A stretch of DNA of 64,000 nucleotides from an uncultured Phocaeicola sp. (GCA_948566455.1 CAOYQO010000017.1:1-64000), one strand, 5' to 3'; numbered from the stretch's first letter, positions 45,225 through 54,677 are shown. Numbers and translations are program-made. Notes: a model not told the origin generated them from the letters alone.

Positions 45225-46199
45225 CTATTTATCTCTTTCAATCACATAATCAATATAAGCAGTCAAAGCATCTTTTACAGCTTGACCGGCTGATTGTGGA
45301 AGTAAAGCCAACGCTTTATTACGATAATCCACCATTGCCTGCCTGGCATACTCTATCCCTCCCTTCACCTTAGTATATTCGATGAAACGGGCAATATCTT
45401 CATCCGAAGCGTCTAATGCCCGGATGCGTAGCGCCAGTTTCCGCATCTCCTCATCATCAAACATATTCAACACATACAAAGCCGGCAATGTCAGCTTCCC
45501 TTCACGCATATCGTTCCCGGTAGGTTTACCTATCTCATCAGAAGAATAATAGTCGAAAATATCATCCTTTATCTGGAAAGCAATACCAATCATTTCGCCA
45601 AACAGACGAGCATTTTTCACCATTTCATCGGATGCATGCACCGAAATAGCCCCCGCTTCCGCACTGGCAGTAAACAATGCAGCCGTCTTTTTACGAATGA
45701 CATCATAATACACTTCTTCCGAGAACTCAGAAGCATTAATATTCGCCAATTGAATAATCTCGCCTTCAGATAAGTTCTGTCCCAAACAAGCCACCAAATC
45801 TACAATTGTAATCTCGCGGGTCATGGCAGAATGCTTCAGGCTGGTTGCCAGCATATAGTCGCCTACCAGAACCGACACCTTATTATTATAGATAGCATTT
45901 ACCGAAGACTGCCCACGGCGCTTGTCACTCTCATCCACCACATCATCGTGCACCAGGCTGGCCGTATGGAGCAACTCCAATGAAAGAGCCGCATGAAGCG
46001 TAGAATCATTGATTTCACCGAATAATTTAGCAATCAACAACGCCAATATGGGACGCATCATCTTGCCATTTCTCTGCTTAATATAGGATAACACCTCACT
46101 AAGTAAAGAATTGGAACTTTGGAGCGAAGAGTCAAACAACCTTCTAAATTCCTCAAACTCCTTGTCAATAGGCAATTTGATTTGCTGTAATTTGTCCAT
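45225..46199 (-). CDS. Polyprenyl diphosphate synthase
   Basis: About 324 residues from the ATG at 46199 (MDKLQQIKLP). Both Asp-rich motifs are present: SLVHDDVVDESDKRRGQ (FARM) and QIKDDIFDYYSSDE (SARM). It elongates isopentenyl diphosphate chains, probably for menaquinone side chains (octaprenyl/heptaprenyl type). The upstream in-frame ATG at 46217 lies in the -7 box, so the later start is preferred. Divergent from polA. Confidence 0.93.
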   Translation of the reverse strand: MDKLQQIKLPIDKEFEEFRRLFDSSLQSSNSLLSEVLSYIKQRNGKMMRPILALLIAKLFGEINDSTLHAALSLELLHTASLVHDDVVDESDKRRGQSSVNAIYNNKVSVLVGDYMLATSLKHSAMTREITIVDLVACLGQNLSEGEIIQLANINASEFSEEVYYDVIRKKTAALFTASAEAGAISVHASDEMVKNARLFGEMIGIAFQIKDDIFDYYSSDEIGKPTGNDMREGKLTLPALYVLNMFDDEEMRKLALRIRALDASDEDIARFIEYTKVKGGIEYARQAMVDYRNKALALLPQSAGQAVKDALTAYIDYVIERDK

Positions 46200-46216
46200 G
46201 CAGGTTAATTTGTGCA

Positions 46217-46224
46217 CAAAAGTA
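46217..46224 (-). promoter_or_regulatory. Putative -7 box of the polyprenyl synthase gene
   Basis: Minus-strand TACTTTTG, a TAnnTTTG match, overlapping the in-frame ATG at 46217 and 17 bases before the preferred start. Confidence 0.5.
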
Positions 46225-46290
46225 GTAATAAAAGACGGAATACGGTATTTTTTTGTACTTTTACAATGAAAAAACTAAAGATTTTTAAGA

Positions 46291-49206
46291 ATGGACAAAC
46301 TTTTTCTATTAGATGCTTATGCATTAATATACCGTGCGTATTACGCTTTCATCAAAAGCCCGCGTATTAACTCCAAGGGTTTCAACACTTCAGCCGTACT
46401 GGGATTTGTCAATACACTGGAAGAGGTCTTGAAGAAAGAAAATCCTACGCACATCGGTGTGGCATTTGATCCCGCCGGTCCCACCTTCCGGCACGAAGCC
46501 TATGAACAGTATAAGGCACAACGTGAAGAAACACCCGAAGTAATCCGTTTGTCCGTACCCATTATAAAGGATATTATACGGGCCTACCGTATTCCTATTC
46601 TGGAAGTACCGGGATACGAGGCCGACGACGTGATCGGTACACTGGCCACCGAAGCCGGCAAACGGGGGATCACTACTTATATGATGACACCGGACAAAGA
46701 CTATGGCCAACTGGTGGGCGGAAATGTTTTCATGTACCGTCCCAAGCATACAGGCGGTTTTGAAGTGATGGGAATAGAAGAGGTAAAGGCAAAGTTCGAT
46801 ATCCAGTCACCCGCACAAGTCATTGATATGCTGGGACTGATGGGCGATAGTTCCGACAACATTCCCGGTTGTCCGGGCGTGGGCGAGAAAACAGCACAAA
46901 AGTTAATCGCGCAATATGGCAGCATCGAGAACCTCCTCTCCCACTCTGCCGAACTGAAAGGAGCCTTGAAGACCAAAGTGGAAACTAACCGGAAAATGAT
47001 TGAGTTCTCCAAGTTTCTGGCAACTATCAAGATTGATGTCCCCATCGCTTTGAACATGGACGAACTGAAAAGAGAAGAACCGAATGAAGAGGAACTACGG
47101 AAGATTTTTGAAGAGATGGAGTTCCGTACCCTCATCGACCGCGTTTTCAACCGAAACAAGAAATCCGCCTTCGCCGGAACATACCCCGATGCGACCGGAA
47201 ACGACCCGCAAGGACGAAACCGTACACTGGGAGGAAGCGCCCGGCAGGGAAATACGCCGAACGGTTCGGGACAACTCTCCCTTTTCGGCGAACCAGCTTC
47301 GAACGGTGAATCACCCGCTTCCCCGTCTTCTCCTCAAGGCAATCTCTTTGCAGAATTTACCGACGGAGGGACGGAAAGTGAGAAATATTCGAATCTAGCA
47401 TGTTTAGATAATTTAAAATACGACTATCAACTCGTTGATACAGAAGAGAAAAGAACTGAATTATTACAAAACTTACTTACAAAAGAAATTTTCAGTCTAG
47501 ACACAGAAACAACAGGAACCGATCCCATCACCGCAGAACTCGTGGGAATGAGCTTCAGCTATGCCGAAAATCAAGCATTTTATGTTCCTGTACCTGCCGA
47601 TCGGGCTGAAGCGCAAAAAATAGTTAATGAGTTCCGGCTGGCTTTCGAAAAAGAAGGAGTATTGAAAGTAGGGCAAAATATAAAATACGATATGCTGGTA
47701 CTGGGCAACTACGGAACCGAAGTGCGCGGTCCCCTGTTCGATACCATGGTGGCACATTATGTACTACAACCGGAATTGCGTCACAACATGGACTACCTTG
47801 CCGAAATCTACCTGCATTATCAGACTATCCACATCGAAGAACTGATTGGTCCTAAAGGCAAAGGTCAAAAGAATATGCGCGACCTCTCCCCCGAAGCTAT
47901 CTATAAGTACGCATGCGAGGATGCTGATGTCACACTGAAATTGAAAAACATCTTGGAACAGGAATTGAAAACCAACGATGCGGAAAAACTCTTCTACGAA
48001 ATAGAAATGCCCCTGGTACCCGTACTTACTTATATGGAACGCAACGGTGTACGTGTAGACACTGAAGCCTTAAAACAGACCTCGGAACATTTCACCGCCC
48101 GCATGAACCAAATAGAAGAAGAAGTGCACCAACTGGCAGGTACGGATTTCAACATAGCTTCACCCAAACAGGTAGGTGAAGTGCTTTTTGACAAACTGCG
48201 CATCGTGGAGAAGGCCAAGAAAACCAAAACCGGACAATATGTCACCAGTGAAGAAGTATTGGAAAGTCTGCGAGGAAAACACGAAATAGTAGGCAAGATA
48301 TTGGAACACCGCGGTCTGAAGAAGCTTCTCGGTACTTATATTGATGCTCTGCCCCTATTGATTAATAAAGAAACAGGTAAAATTCATACTTCGTTCAATC
48401 AAACGGTCACTGCTACCGGCCGGCTCAGTTCCAGCAACCCGAACCTTCAGAACATCCCTATCCGCAACGAAGACGGCAAGGAAATCCGTAAGGCTTTCAT
48501 CCCCGATGATGGCTGCGAATTTTTCTCCGCCGACTATTCACAGATTGAGCTACGCATTATGGCACACCTTAGCGGAGATACCAATATGATAGAGGCTTTC
48601 AAGGAAGGAGATGACATTCATGCCGCCACCGCAGCAAAAGTATATAAGATAAGTATAGACAAAGTTACCCGCGAACAACGCAGTAAAGCAAAAACAGCTA
48701 ATTTCGGTATCATCTACGGCATCAGCGTATTCGGACTGGCAGAACGTATGAATGTAGACCGCAAAGAGGCAAAAGAACTAATAGACGGCTACTTCGAAAC
48801 TTATCCCCAAATAAAGGAATATATGGACAAAAGCATTGACCTTGCCCGCGGACAAGGATATATTGAAACCATATTCGGCCGTAAACGATATCTTCCGGAT
48901 ATCAATTCCAGAAATTCGGTTGTGCGCGGATATGCCGAACGGAATGCCATCAATGCTCCTATCCAAGGAAGTGCAGCCGATATTATCAAGGTAGCTATGG
49001 TACGCATATACCAGCGCTTTCAATCTGAAAGTATAAAGTCCAAAATGATACTTCAGGTACATGATGAGTTAAATTTCAGCGTTCTACCCGAAGAAAAGGA
49101 AAAAGTACAGAAGATTGTGATTGAAGAGATGGAAAATGCCTACCGTATGCAAGTACCTTTACGCGCAGACTGCGGTTGGGGAAGCAACTGGCTTGAAGCA
49201 CATTAA
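46291..49206 (+). CDS. polA: DNA polymerase I
   Basis: 971 residues with three domains. The 5'-3' exonuclease (1-285) has EADDVIGTLA and LMGDSSDNIPG. An active-looking 3'-5' exonuclease has DTETTG (404-409). The polymerase has ATGRLSSSNPNLQN, ADYSQIELRI, and motif C QVHDEL. Between the first two lies a low-complexity linker (about 288-372) rich in Gly, Asn, Pro and Ser. It contains QLSLF (328-332, bases 47272-47286), an exact match to the beta-clamp-binding consensus, and a weaker QGNLF (349-353). It fills gaps and removes primers in replication and repair. Confidence 0.97.
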   Translation: MDKLFLLDAYALIYRAYYAFIKSPRINSKGFNTSAVLGFVNTLEEVLKKENPTHIGVAFDPAGPTFRHEAYEQYKAQREETPEVIRLSVPIIKDIIRAYRIPILEVPGYEADDVIGTLATEAGKRGITTYMMTPDKDYGQLVGGNVFMYRPKHTGGFEVMGIEEVKAKFDIQSPAQVIDMLGLMGDSSDNIPGCPGVGEKTAQKLIAQYGSIENLLSHSAELKGALKTKVETNRKMIEFSKFLATIKIDVPIALNMDELKREEPNEEELRKIFEEMEFRTLIDRVFNRNKKSAFAGTYPDATGNDPQGRNRTLGGSARQGNTPNGSGQLSLFGEPASNGESPASPSSPQGNLFAEFTDGGTESEKYSNLACLDNLKYDYQLVDTEEKRTELLQNLLTKEIFSLDTETTGTDPITAELVGMSFSYAENQAFYVPVPADRAEAQKIVNEFRLAFEKEGVLKVGQNIKYDMLVLGNYGTEVRGPLFDTMVAHYVLQPELRHNMDYLAEIYLHYQTIHIEELIGPKGKGQKNMRDLSPEAIYKYACEDADVTLKLKNILEQELKTNDAEKLFYEIEMPLVPVLTYMERNGVRVDTEALKQTSEHFTARMNQIEEEVHQLAGTDFNIASPKQVGEVLFDKLRIVEKAKKTKTGQYVTSEEVLESLRGKHEIVGKILEHRGLKKLLGTYIDALPLLINKETGKIHTSFNQTVTATGRLSSSNPNLQNIPIRNEDGKEIRKAFIPDDGCEFFSADYSQIELRIMAHLSGDTNMIEAFKEGDDIHAATAAKVYKISIDKVTREQRSKAKTANFGIIYGISVFGLAERMNVDRKEAKELIDGYFETYPQIKEYMDKSIDLARGQGYIETIFGRKRYLPDINSRNSVVRGYAERNAINAPIQGSAADIIKVAMVRIYQRFQSESIKSKMILQVHDELNFSVLPEEKEKVQKIVIEEMENAYRMQVPLRADCGWGSNWLEAH

Positions 49207-49267
49207 AGCATACATAAACCAACTATTAGCAAAATAGATAGTACTATATGTAAAGTATTTATATCAT

Positions 49268-49304
49268 AAAAGCTCAATGGTATTTTCCAATCCATTGAGC
49301 TTTT
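49268..49304 (+). terminator. Terminator of polA
   Basis: AAAAGCTCAATGG (49268-49280) pairs perfectly with CCATTGAGCTTTT (49292-49304). Confidence 0.8.
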
Positions 49305-49458
49305 CATTTGCCATCCCAGACATAAGTGGAAAACACAAAGACAAGACAATTATAACAAATAGCCATTATACAATTCTTAATATTTGTTTAATCAGTGACA
49401 TTTTGCAAAAATATCATCATTTTCTAGCAGAAATGTTAGGATATTCAATTTTCTTTCG
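49305..49458. other. Intergenic region before the DUF3836 gene
   Basis: AT-rich, no gene or repeat of note. Confidence 0.3.
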
Positions 49459-49466
49459 TACATTTG
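49459..49466 (+). promoter_or_regulatory. Putative -7 box of the DUF3836 gene
   Basis: TACATTTG, a consensus match, about 49 bases before the ATG at 49516. Confidence 0.5.
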
Positions 49467-49515
49467 CACCGCTTTTAAAAACAATATGAAAGTAACAATC
49501 TAATATATCAATATC

Positions 49516-49902
49516 ATGAAAAAGATCAATTTTTTGAAAGGAATGCTCGTTGTAGCAATTTTATTTATTGCTAACCTTACAGTTTTTGCAGGAAATCCGG
49601 GTGACAACCTGATTTACAATGCAGAAGAAGTAAATGGAGTAGTTGTTTCGGAAACGATTTTTAAAATGGAAGGCACCATGCTTACTAATTATATGAAGCA
49701 CAATTACAAGTATGACGCCAACAACCAACGTACTGAGGACGAGGCGCAAAAATGGAACAGTAACAAAAACCGCTGGGAAAATAACCTCTGCATTCGTTAT
49801 ACTTATGGCAATAAAAGTATGACTACTGAATATTACAAATGGAACTCTAAAAAGAAAGAATATATATTAGTACCCGAAATGACCGTAACTATGGACAAAT
49901 AA
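49516..49902 (+). CDS. DUF3836 domain secreted protein
   Basis: 128 residues: a signal peptide (MKKINFLKGMLVVAILFIAN, LTVFAG), then a repeat-like body with WNSNKNRWENNLCIRYTY and YYKWNSKKKEYILVPE, the DUF3836 pattern of paired W-N strands. Such proteins are common in Bacteroides and of unknown function, presumably periplasmic or outer surface. It has its own promoter and terminator, so it is monocistronic. Confidence 0.85.
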   Translation: MKKINFLKGMLVVAILFIANLTVFAGNPGDNLIYNAEEVNGVVVSETIFKMEGTMLTNYMKHNYKYDANNQRTEDEAQKWNSNKNRWENNLCIRYTYGNKSMTTEYYKWNSKKKEYILVPEMTVTMDK

Positions 49903-49942
49903 ATCTATTCTAACAATCTAACACTTTTCATAAAAACTCGAC

Positions 49943-49971
49943 GAAAGGGCAGCCGTGACGGTTGCCCTTTC
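49943..49971 (+). terminator. Terminator after the DUF3836 gene
   Basis: GAAAGGGCAGCCG (49943-49955) pairs with 49959-49971 with one G-U pair around TGA. Confidence 0.75.
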
Positions 49972-50018
49972 TGTTTCGTAACAAGCCCCCCCTTTTCGCA
50001 TATAAAAAAGCCAAATCT

Positions 50019-50035
50019 GACTTCAATATGAAGTC
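50019..50035. promoter_or_regulatory. Palindrome at the -33 region of ychF
   Basis: GACTTC-AATAT-GAAGTC forms a 17-base palindrome whose right arm ends 18 bases before the -7 box TATCTTTG (50054-50061). Possibly an operator; no regulator is known. Confidence 0.35.
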
Positions 50036-50053
50036 TGATACAAAAAGAATGGT

Positions 50054-50061
50054 TATCTTTG
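50054..50061 (+). promoter_or_regulatory. Putative -7 box of ychF
   Basis: TATCTTTG, an exact consensus match, 41 bases before the ATG at 50103. Confidence 0.55.
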
Positions 50062-50102
50062 CAAACAAATAGATAGATAATAATCAAAAAAACAAATAGA
50101 TA

Positions 50103-51206
50103 ATGGCTTTACAATGTGGTATTGTCGGTCTTCCAAACGTAGGAAAGTCGACACTTTTTAATTGTTTATCGAATGCAAAGGCTCAAGCAGCCAACTTCCC
50201 TTTCTGTACCATCGAACCGAATGTAGGTGTCATCACCGTTCCTGATGAACGCCTGACCAAACTTGCCGAACTGGTTCATCCGGGACGTATCGTTCCCACT
50301 ACTGTAGAAATTGTTGACATTGCAGGACTTGTAAAAGGGGCTAGCAAAGGTGAAGGGCTGGGAAACAAGTTTCTGGCAAATATCCGTGAAACAGATGCTA
50401 TCCTGCACGTACTCCGTTGTTTTGACGATGAAAATGTAACTCATGTAGACGGTAGTGTAGATCCGGTACGTGACAAAGAAATCATTGACACCGAACTCCA
50501 GCTGAAAGATTTGGAAACCATTGAAAGCCGTATTCAAAAAGTACAAAAACAGGCACAGACGGGCGGTGACAAACAAGCAAAACAAATGTACGACATCCTT
50601 GTTAAATATAAAGACGCATTGGAACAAGGCAAATCTGCGCGTACCGTACAATTTGACAGCAAAGACGAACAAAAAATCGCAAAAGAACTGTTCTTGCTGA
50701 CCAGCAAACCAGTGATGTACGTATGCAACGTGGACGAAGCAAGTGCTGCTACCGGCAATAAATATGTAGAACAAGTACGCGAAGCCGTAAAAGAAGAAAA
50801 TGCAGAAATTCTGGTCGTAGCCGCCAAAACCGAAGCCGATATCGCAGAACTTGAAACCTATGAAGACCGCCAGATGTTCCTTCAGGAAGTCGGTCTGAAA
50901 GAATCAGGTGTAAACCGTCTGATCAAATCGGCTTATCACCTGCTGGAACTGGAAACCTTCATCACCGCCGGAGAAATGGAAGTAAAAGCCTGGACCTATC
51001 GTAAAGGATGGAAAGCCCCCCAATGTGCAGGAGTCATCCACACCGATTTCGAGAAAGGATTTATCCGTGCCGAGGTAATCAAGTACGAAGACTACATTAA
51101 ATATGGTTCGGAAGCCGCCGTGAAAGAGGCTGGAAAAATGGGCGTGGAAGGTAAAGAATACGTAGTACAGGACGGTGACATCATGCACTTCCGTTTCAAT
51201 GTATAA
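50103..51206 (+). CDS. ychF: Redox-regulated ATPase YchF (Obg family)
   Basis: 367 residues. G1 GLPNVGKSTLFNCLS (8-22), G3 DIAGLVKGASKGEGLGNKF, and the family's altered G4 that favours ATP over GTP (YVCNVDE). A coiled-coil insertion (about 125-205) and the C-terminal TGS domain (CAGVIHTDFEKGFIRAEVI) are present. Ribosome-associated; acts in translation and stress response. Its own promoter lies just upstream. Confidence 0.97.
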   Translation: MALQCGIVGLPNVGKSTLFNCLSNAKAQAANFPFCTIEPNVGVITVPDERLTKLAELVHPGRIVPTTVEIVDIAGLVKGASKGEGLGNKFLANIRETDAILHVLRCFDDENVTHVDGSVDPVRDKEIIDTELQLKDLETIESRIQKVQKQAQTGGDKQAKQMYDILVKYKDALEQGKSARTVQFDSKDEQKIAKELFLLTSKPVMYVCNVDEASAATGNKYVEQVREAVKEENAEILVVAAKTEADIAELETYEDRQMFLQEVGLKESGVNRLIKSAYHLLELETFITAGEMEVKAWTYRKGWKAPQCAGVIHTDFEKGFIRAEVIKYEDYIKYGSEAAVKEAGKMGVEGKEYVVQDGDIMHFRFNV

Positions 51207-51325
51207 GGTAAATCAAAACGCAAAAGACTTGTCATGCAATGCATGAAAAAACATCAGGAAACCAGCAAAACTGATGGCAGACCGATAAGTCAGTGTTTTG
51301 TTTCCTAAAACAAAATACAACTAAC

Positions 51326-52237
51326 ATGGAAAAATATTTAATCGTGGGAACCGGCGGCGTTGGAGGAAGCATCGCCGGTTTCCTTGCTTTAGCAGGAAAA
51401 GACGTAACATGCATTGCCCGTGGCAAGCATCTGGAAGCCATTCGTGAAAAAGGGCTTCACCTAAGATCAGACTTAAAAGGTAATCACTTTCTACCTATAC
51501 AAGCCTGCACAGCCGAGGAATACAACGAGAAGGCCAACGTAATTTTTGTATGCGTGAAGGGCTATTCCCTGGATTCCATCAAAGATCTGTTGGAAAAAGC
51601 CTCGGATAAAGATACCTTGATTATCCCCATCCTGAATGTTTACGGTACAGGTCCCCGCATCGGGCAACTCGTTCCACATGTAACAGTATTGGACGGATGC
51701 ATCTACATCGTAGGTTTCGTTTCCGGACCGGGTGAAATCACACAAATGGGCAAAATATTCCGGCTGGTTTTCGGTGCACGTCCCCAACAGGGTGTGGCTC
51801 CGGAACGTCTGGAAACCATTGCCGATGTACTAAGAAAAGCAGGGATCAAAGCCGATATTTCGGATGATATCAATCGCGACACCTTCATCAAATGGTCATT
51901 CATCTCGGCTATGGCCTGCACAGGTGCCTACCATGATGTCCCGATGGGTCCTCTGCAACATCCCGGAGCAGAACGCGACTCTTTCATCGGTCTGTCCAAG
52001 GAAAGTTCTGAAATAGGCCGCAAAATGGGAATTACCTATGCGGAAGACCCGATAGGATACAACTTAAAAGTGATTGACAAATTAGACCCGGACAGTACCG
52101 CATCCATGCAAAAAGATATAGCCAAAGGACACGAGTCCGAAATACAAGGACTATTGTTTGATATGATCGCACTGGGCGAAAAGATGGATGTGGATATGCC
52201 CACTTACCGCAAAGTTGCACAAAAATTCAAGATATGA
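51326..52237 (+). CDS. panE: 2-dehydropantoate 2-reductase family protein
   Basis: 303 residues from the ATG at 51326, chosen because it starts the classic NAD(P) motif MEKYLIVGTGGVGGSIAG. The KGYSLDSIKDL segment carries the conserved Lys of the family, and the C-terminal dimer domain has FIKWSFISAMACTGAYHD and HESEIQGLLFDMI. Reduces ketopantoate to pantoate for CoA synthesis if it is a true PanE; other ketoacid reductases share the fold. Its stop overlaps the lgt start (ATGA, 52234-52237). Confidence 0.85.
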   Translation: MEKYLIVGTGGVGGSIAGFLALAGKDVTCIARGKHLEAIREKGLHLRSDLKGNHFLPIQACTAEEYNEKANVIFVCVKGYSLDSIKDLLEKASDKDTLIIPILNVYGTGPRIGQLVPHVTVLDGCIYIVGFVSGPGEITQMGKIFRLVFGARPQQGVAPERLETIADVLRKAGIKADISDDINRDTFIKWSFISAMACTGAYHDVPMGPLQHPGAERDSFIGLSKESSEIGRKMGITYAEDPIGYNLKVIDKLDPDSTASMQKDIAKGHESEIQGLLFDMIALGEKMDVDMPTYRKVAQKFKI

Positions 52238-53055
52238 ATACACTGTCAGCCATTCTTTGGAATCCCGATATAGAAATCTTTTCCATTTTCGGCATTTCCA
52301 TCCGTTATTACTCCGTATTGTTCGTTACAGGGCTTTCATTGGCCTACTGGGTGATATACAAACTCTACCAAGACCAAAAAATTCCTTACGAAAAATTTGA
52401 TTCCCTGTTCGTTTACTGCCTGCTGGGTATTGTTATCGGTGCTCGCCTGGGACATTGTCTGTTCTATGAGCCAGGCTATTGGCTCTCTCACCCTGTAGAA
52501 ATGCTGTTGCCCGTCAAGATTACCGATTCTGGGATAAAATGGACCGGTTATCAAGGTCTTGCCAGCCATGGAGGAACCATCGGACTAATGCTCGCCTTAT
52601 GGATCTATTCACGCCGTGTAAAATTGAAGTTCCTGACTGTACTAGACAATATAGCCATCGCCACCCCGCTGGCAGGTTGTTTTATCCGTTTAGGTAACCT
52701 GATGAATGGTGAAATAGTAGGTACGGTAACTCATGTTCCTTGGGCGTTCATTTTTCCGCACGAAGATATGCAACCCCGCCACCCGGCACAACTCTACGAA
52801 GCCATCGCCTATCTTCTGATTTTTATCATAGGCTTGCGGTTGTATAAAAAGTACAAAACCACGCTATACCCCGGTTTCTATTTCGGCTACTGCCTCACTA
52901 CCATATTCACCTTCCGCTTCCTTGTGGAGTTTATAAAAGCCAGCCAGGAAGCCTTTGAAGACAGTATGATTCTGAACATGGGGCAATGGCTCAGCATTCC
53001 GTTCATACTGCTGGGAGCGCACTTCATGTACCATTCTTTTAAACCCGTAAAATAA
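52234..53055 (+). CDS. lgt: Prolipoprotein diacylglyceryl transferase
   Basis: 273 residues, with about seven membrane segments. It transfers diacylglycerol from phosphatidylglycerol to the lipobox Cys of prolipoproteins. Visible: GARLGHCLFYEP, GLASHGGTIGLML, the Lgt signature IRLGNLMNGEIVG, and HPAQLYEAIAYLL. All the lipoproteins in this window would depend on it. It overlaps panE by four bases and directly abuts the following acetyltransferase gene. Confidence 0.96.
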   Translation: MNTLSAILWNPDIEIFSIFGISIRYYSVLFVTGLSLAYWVIYKLYQDQKIPYEKFDSLFVYCLLGIVIGARLGHCLFYEPGYWLSHPVEMLLPVKITDSGIKWTGYQGLASHGGTIGLMLALWIYSRRVKLKFLTVLDNIAIATPLAGCFIRLGNLMNGEIVGTVTHVPWAFIFPHEDMQPRHPAQLYEAIAYLLIFIIGLRLYKKYKTTLYPGFYFGYCLTTIFTFRFLVEFIKASQEAFEDSMILNMGQWLSIPFILLGAHFMYHSFKPVK

Positions 53056-53712
53056 ATGAAACATATAATAGATATTGAAACCTGGGAACGCCGGGACAAT
53101 TATAATTTTTTCCGCAACTTCCATAATTCATGGATATCCATTACCAGTGAAGTGGATTGCACTGAAGCATTTCCAGCTGCAAAAGCCGCCAAGCGCTCTT
53201 TTTTCCTGTATTACCTGTATGCTGTGCTACGTGCTGCCAATGAAGTGAAAGAATTCCGTTTCCGTACAGATAAAAACGGACAGGTGGTCTATCACGATCA
53301 GGTGGACATCATATCACCTATCGCTGTACCCGGCAAGACTTTCTACACAGTCCGCATCCCTTACCATGCAGATTTTGAACGGTTTTATGCCGAAGCATAT
53401 CACATCGTCCATAACATCCCCGAAGAGGGTGACCCGTATGGAGCCGAAAAAGTCATTAAAGAACAGGGAGATTTTGATATTATCCAACTGAGTGCCACGC
53501 CTCAGCTTTATTTCACTTCACTCACCTATACACAAATGGCTCCCGACCATCCATTAGACTATCCGCTGATGAATGCCGGCAAAGTAGTGCCACGCGAAGG
53601 AAGACTGGTAATGCCCATCGCTTTCACTGTAAACCATGCTTTTGTGGACGGAGCGCACATAGGACAACTCTTTCAGAAAATAGAGGAGATATTGAAAGAG
53701 CTGGCTCAATAA
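53056..53712 (+). CDS. Chloramphenicol acetyltransferase-like protein (CAT family)
   Basis: 218 residues, the CAT trimer length. Catalytic His motif NHAFVDGAHIGQLFQ (about 194) matches the HxxxDG signature, and the substrate-pocket half has FHNSWISITSEVDCTE and FFLYYLYAVLRAANE. Such genes are chromosomal in many Bacteroidales, and their link to resistance is unproven; they may acetylate other small molecules. Starts one base after the lgt stop. Confidence 0.88.
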   Translation: MKHIIDIETWERRDNYNFFRNFHNSWISITSEVDCTEAFPAAKAAKRSFFLYYLYAVLRAANEVKEFRFRTDKNGQVVYHDQVDIISPIAVPGKTFYTVRIPYHADFERFYAEAYHIVHNIPEEGDPYGAEKVIKEQGDFDIIQLSATPQLYFTSLTYTQMAPDHPLDYPLMNAGKVVPREGRLVMPIAFTVNHAFVDGAHIGQLFQKIEEILKELAQ

Positions 53713-53947
53713 ATAGAGGGATCTCAAAAGGCATAAAGATCCCTGTCGGACACGTATGTATGCATTTCCCTACATATACGTTCACATATATCCATAAAAG
53801 AATAAATAACCAGAAAAAGAAGACAATCTGTCAAAATGCCGATGCACGAGAATACGATGAAAATACACAAACTGTATCCTTTAAAACAGGACACCCTCAT
53901 ACACCGGCATTATCATTTTGACAGATTGCCAGTTTAATTAAATCAGT
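53713..53947. other. Intergenic region with two inverted repeats
   Basis: Between two convergent 3' ends. GGGATCT (53718-53724) pairs with AGATCCC (53737-53743). A perfect 14-bp inverted repeat, AATCTGTCAAAATG (53825-53838) / CATTTTGACAGATT (53914-53927), flanks a 75-base segment. No promoter box lies inside it. Confidence 0.6.
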
Positions 53948-54646
53948 TTAGAAACGATAGCCTACGGAGAACTGGAAAGTTGAATTCCGCAAACCATTTT
54001 GTGCCTGTATCTTTTTTATTCCGACCCTATAATCAAAACTTATCGTATAATGATCGGCAATAACAGCCTTCATTCCAACAATGCCCCCATAATCCCAACG
54101 GCGGAAAGCCTGAAGATTACCACTATTATTGGGCTCCCCGGCTTTATAGGAAAAACCATCCAAGGGCTTCCATTTTGCAGGCTCGGTAGTTATATTATCC
54201 CCCTCTTGGTGAATAACATCCAAAGAACAGTTTCCAGCACCAAATCCGTAAGAAGCATAAACTCCAACCGACAGAATGAGGCTGAGTTTATCCGAAACCC
54301 GAATATTATATCCCATTTTTAACGGCAAAATCAGATTATTCATCTTTATCTCTGTCTTAGGAAAATAAGTAACCATGTGATCCATCATTTTCATGGTACT
54401 TCTATTCTGCAACCAAGACAAACCGGACATTAACATCCAATGCTTTCCTATCTCGTAGTCCACAGTCACCCCCAATTGAAAGCCGGGCTTCATTCCACCT
54501 ACCTGCTCGGCTTTATATCCGTCAGAACCGGAAACCAGATAATGAGACAGGTTCATTCCACCTTCCACACCAACTTTTACCTGTGCAGACAAAGGCAATA
54601 CACACATCGCAGCCAAAACCACCACTACAATCATTTTAGTCTTCAT
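53948..54646 (-). CDS. Outer-membrane beta-barrel protein (PorT-like)
   Basis: 232 residues from the ATG at 54646, which begins a signal peptide (MKTKMIVVVVLAAMCVLPLS, AQ); the upstream in-frame ATG would add 26 residues before it. Alternating strands (EGGMNLSHYLVSG, VTVDYEIGKHWMLMSGLSWL, NNLILPLKMGYNIRV, STFQFSVGYRF) and a terminal aromatic residue indicate an 8-strand barrel of the PF13568/PorT class. Function unknown. Preceded by a consensus -7 box. Confidence 0.85.
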   Translation of the reverse strand: MKTKMIVVVVLAAMCVLPLSAQVKVGVEGGMNLSHYLVSGSDGYKAEQVGGMKPGFQLGVTVDYEIGKHWMLMSGLSWLQNRSTMKMMDHMVTYFPKTEIKMNNLILPLKMGYNIRVSDKLSLILSVGVYASYGFGAGNCSLDVIHQEGDNITTEPAKWKPLDGFSYKAGEPNNSGNLQAFRRWDYGGIVGMKAVIADHYTISFDYRVGIKKIQAQNGLRNSTFQFSVGYRF

Positions 54647-54669
54647 ACTTATTTTTTTATTTGATGTTG

Positions 54670-54677
54670 CAAAATTA
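54670..54677 (-). promoter_or_regulatory. Putative -7 box of the barrel gene
   Basis: Minus-strand TAATTTTG, a TAnnTTTG match, 23 bases before the ATG at 54646; supports the start choice. Confidence 0.5.
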
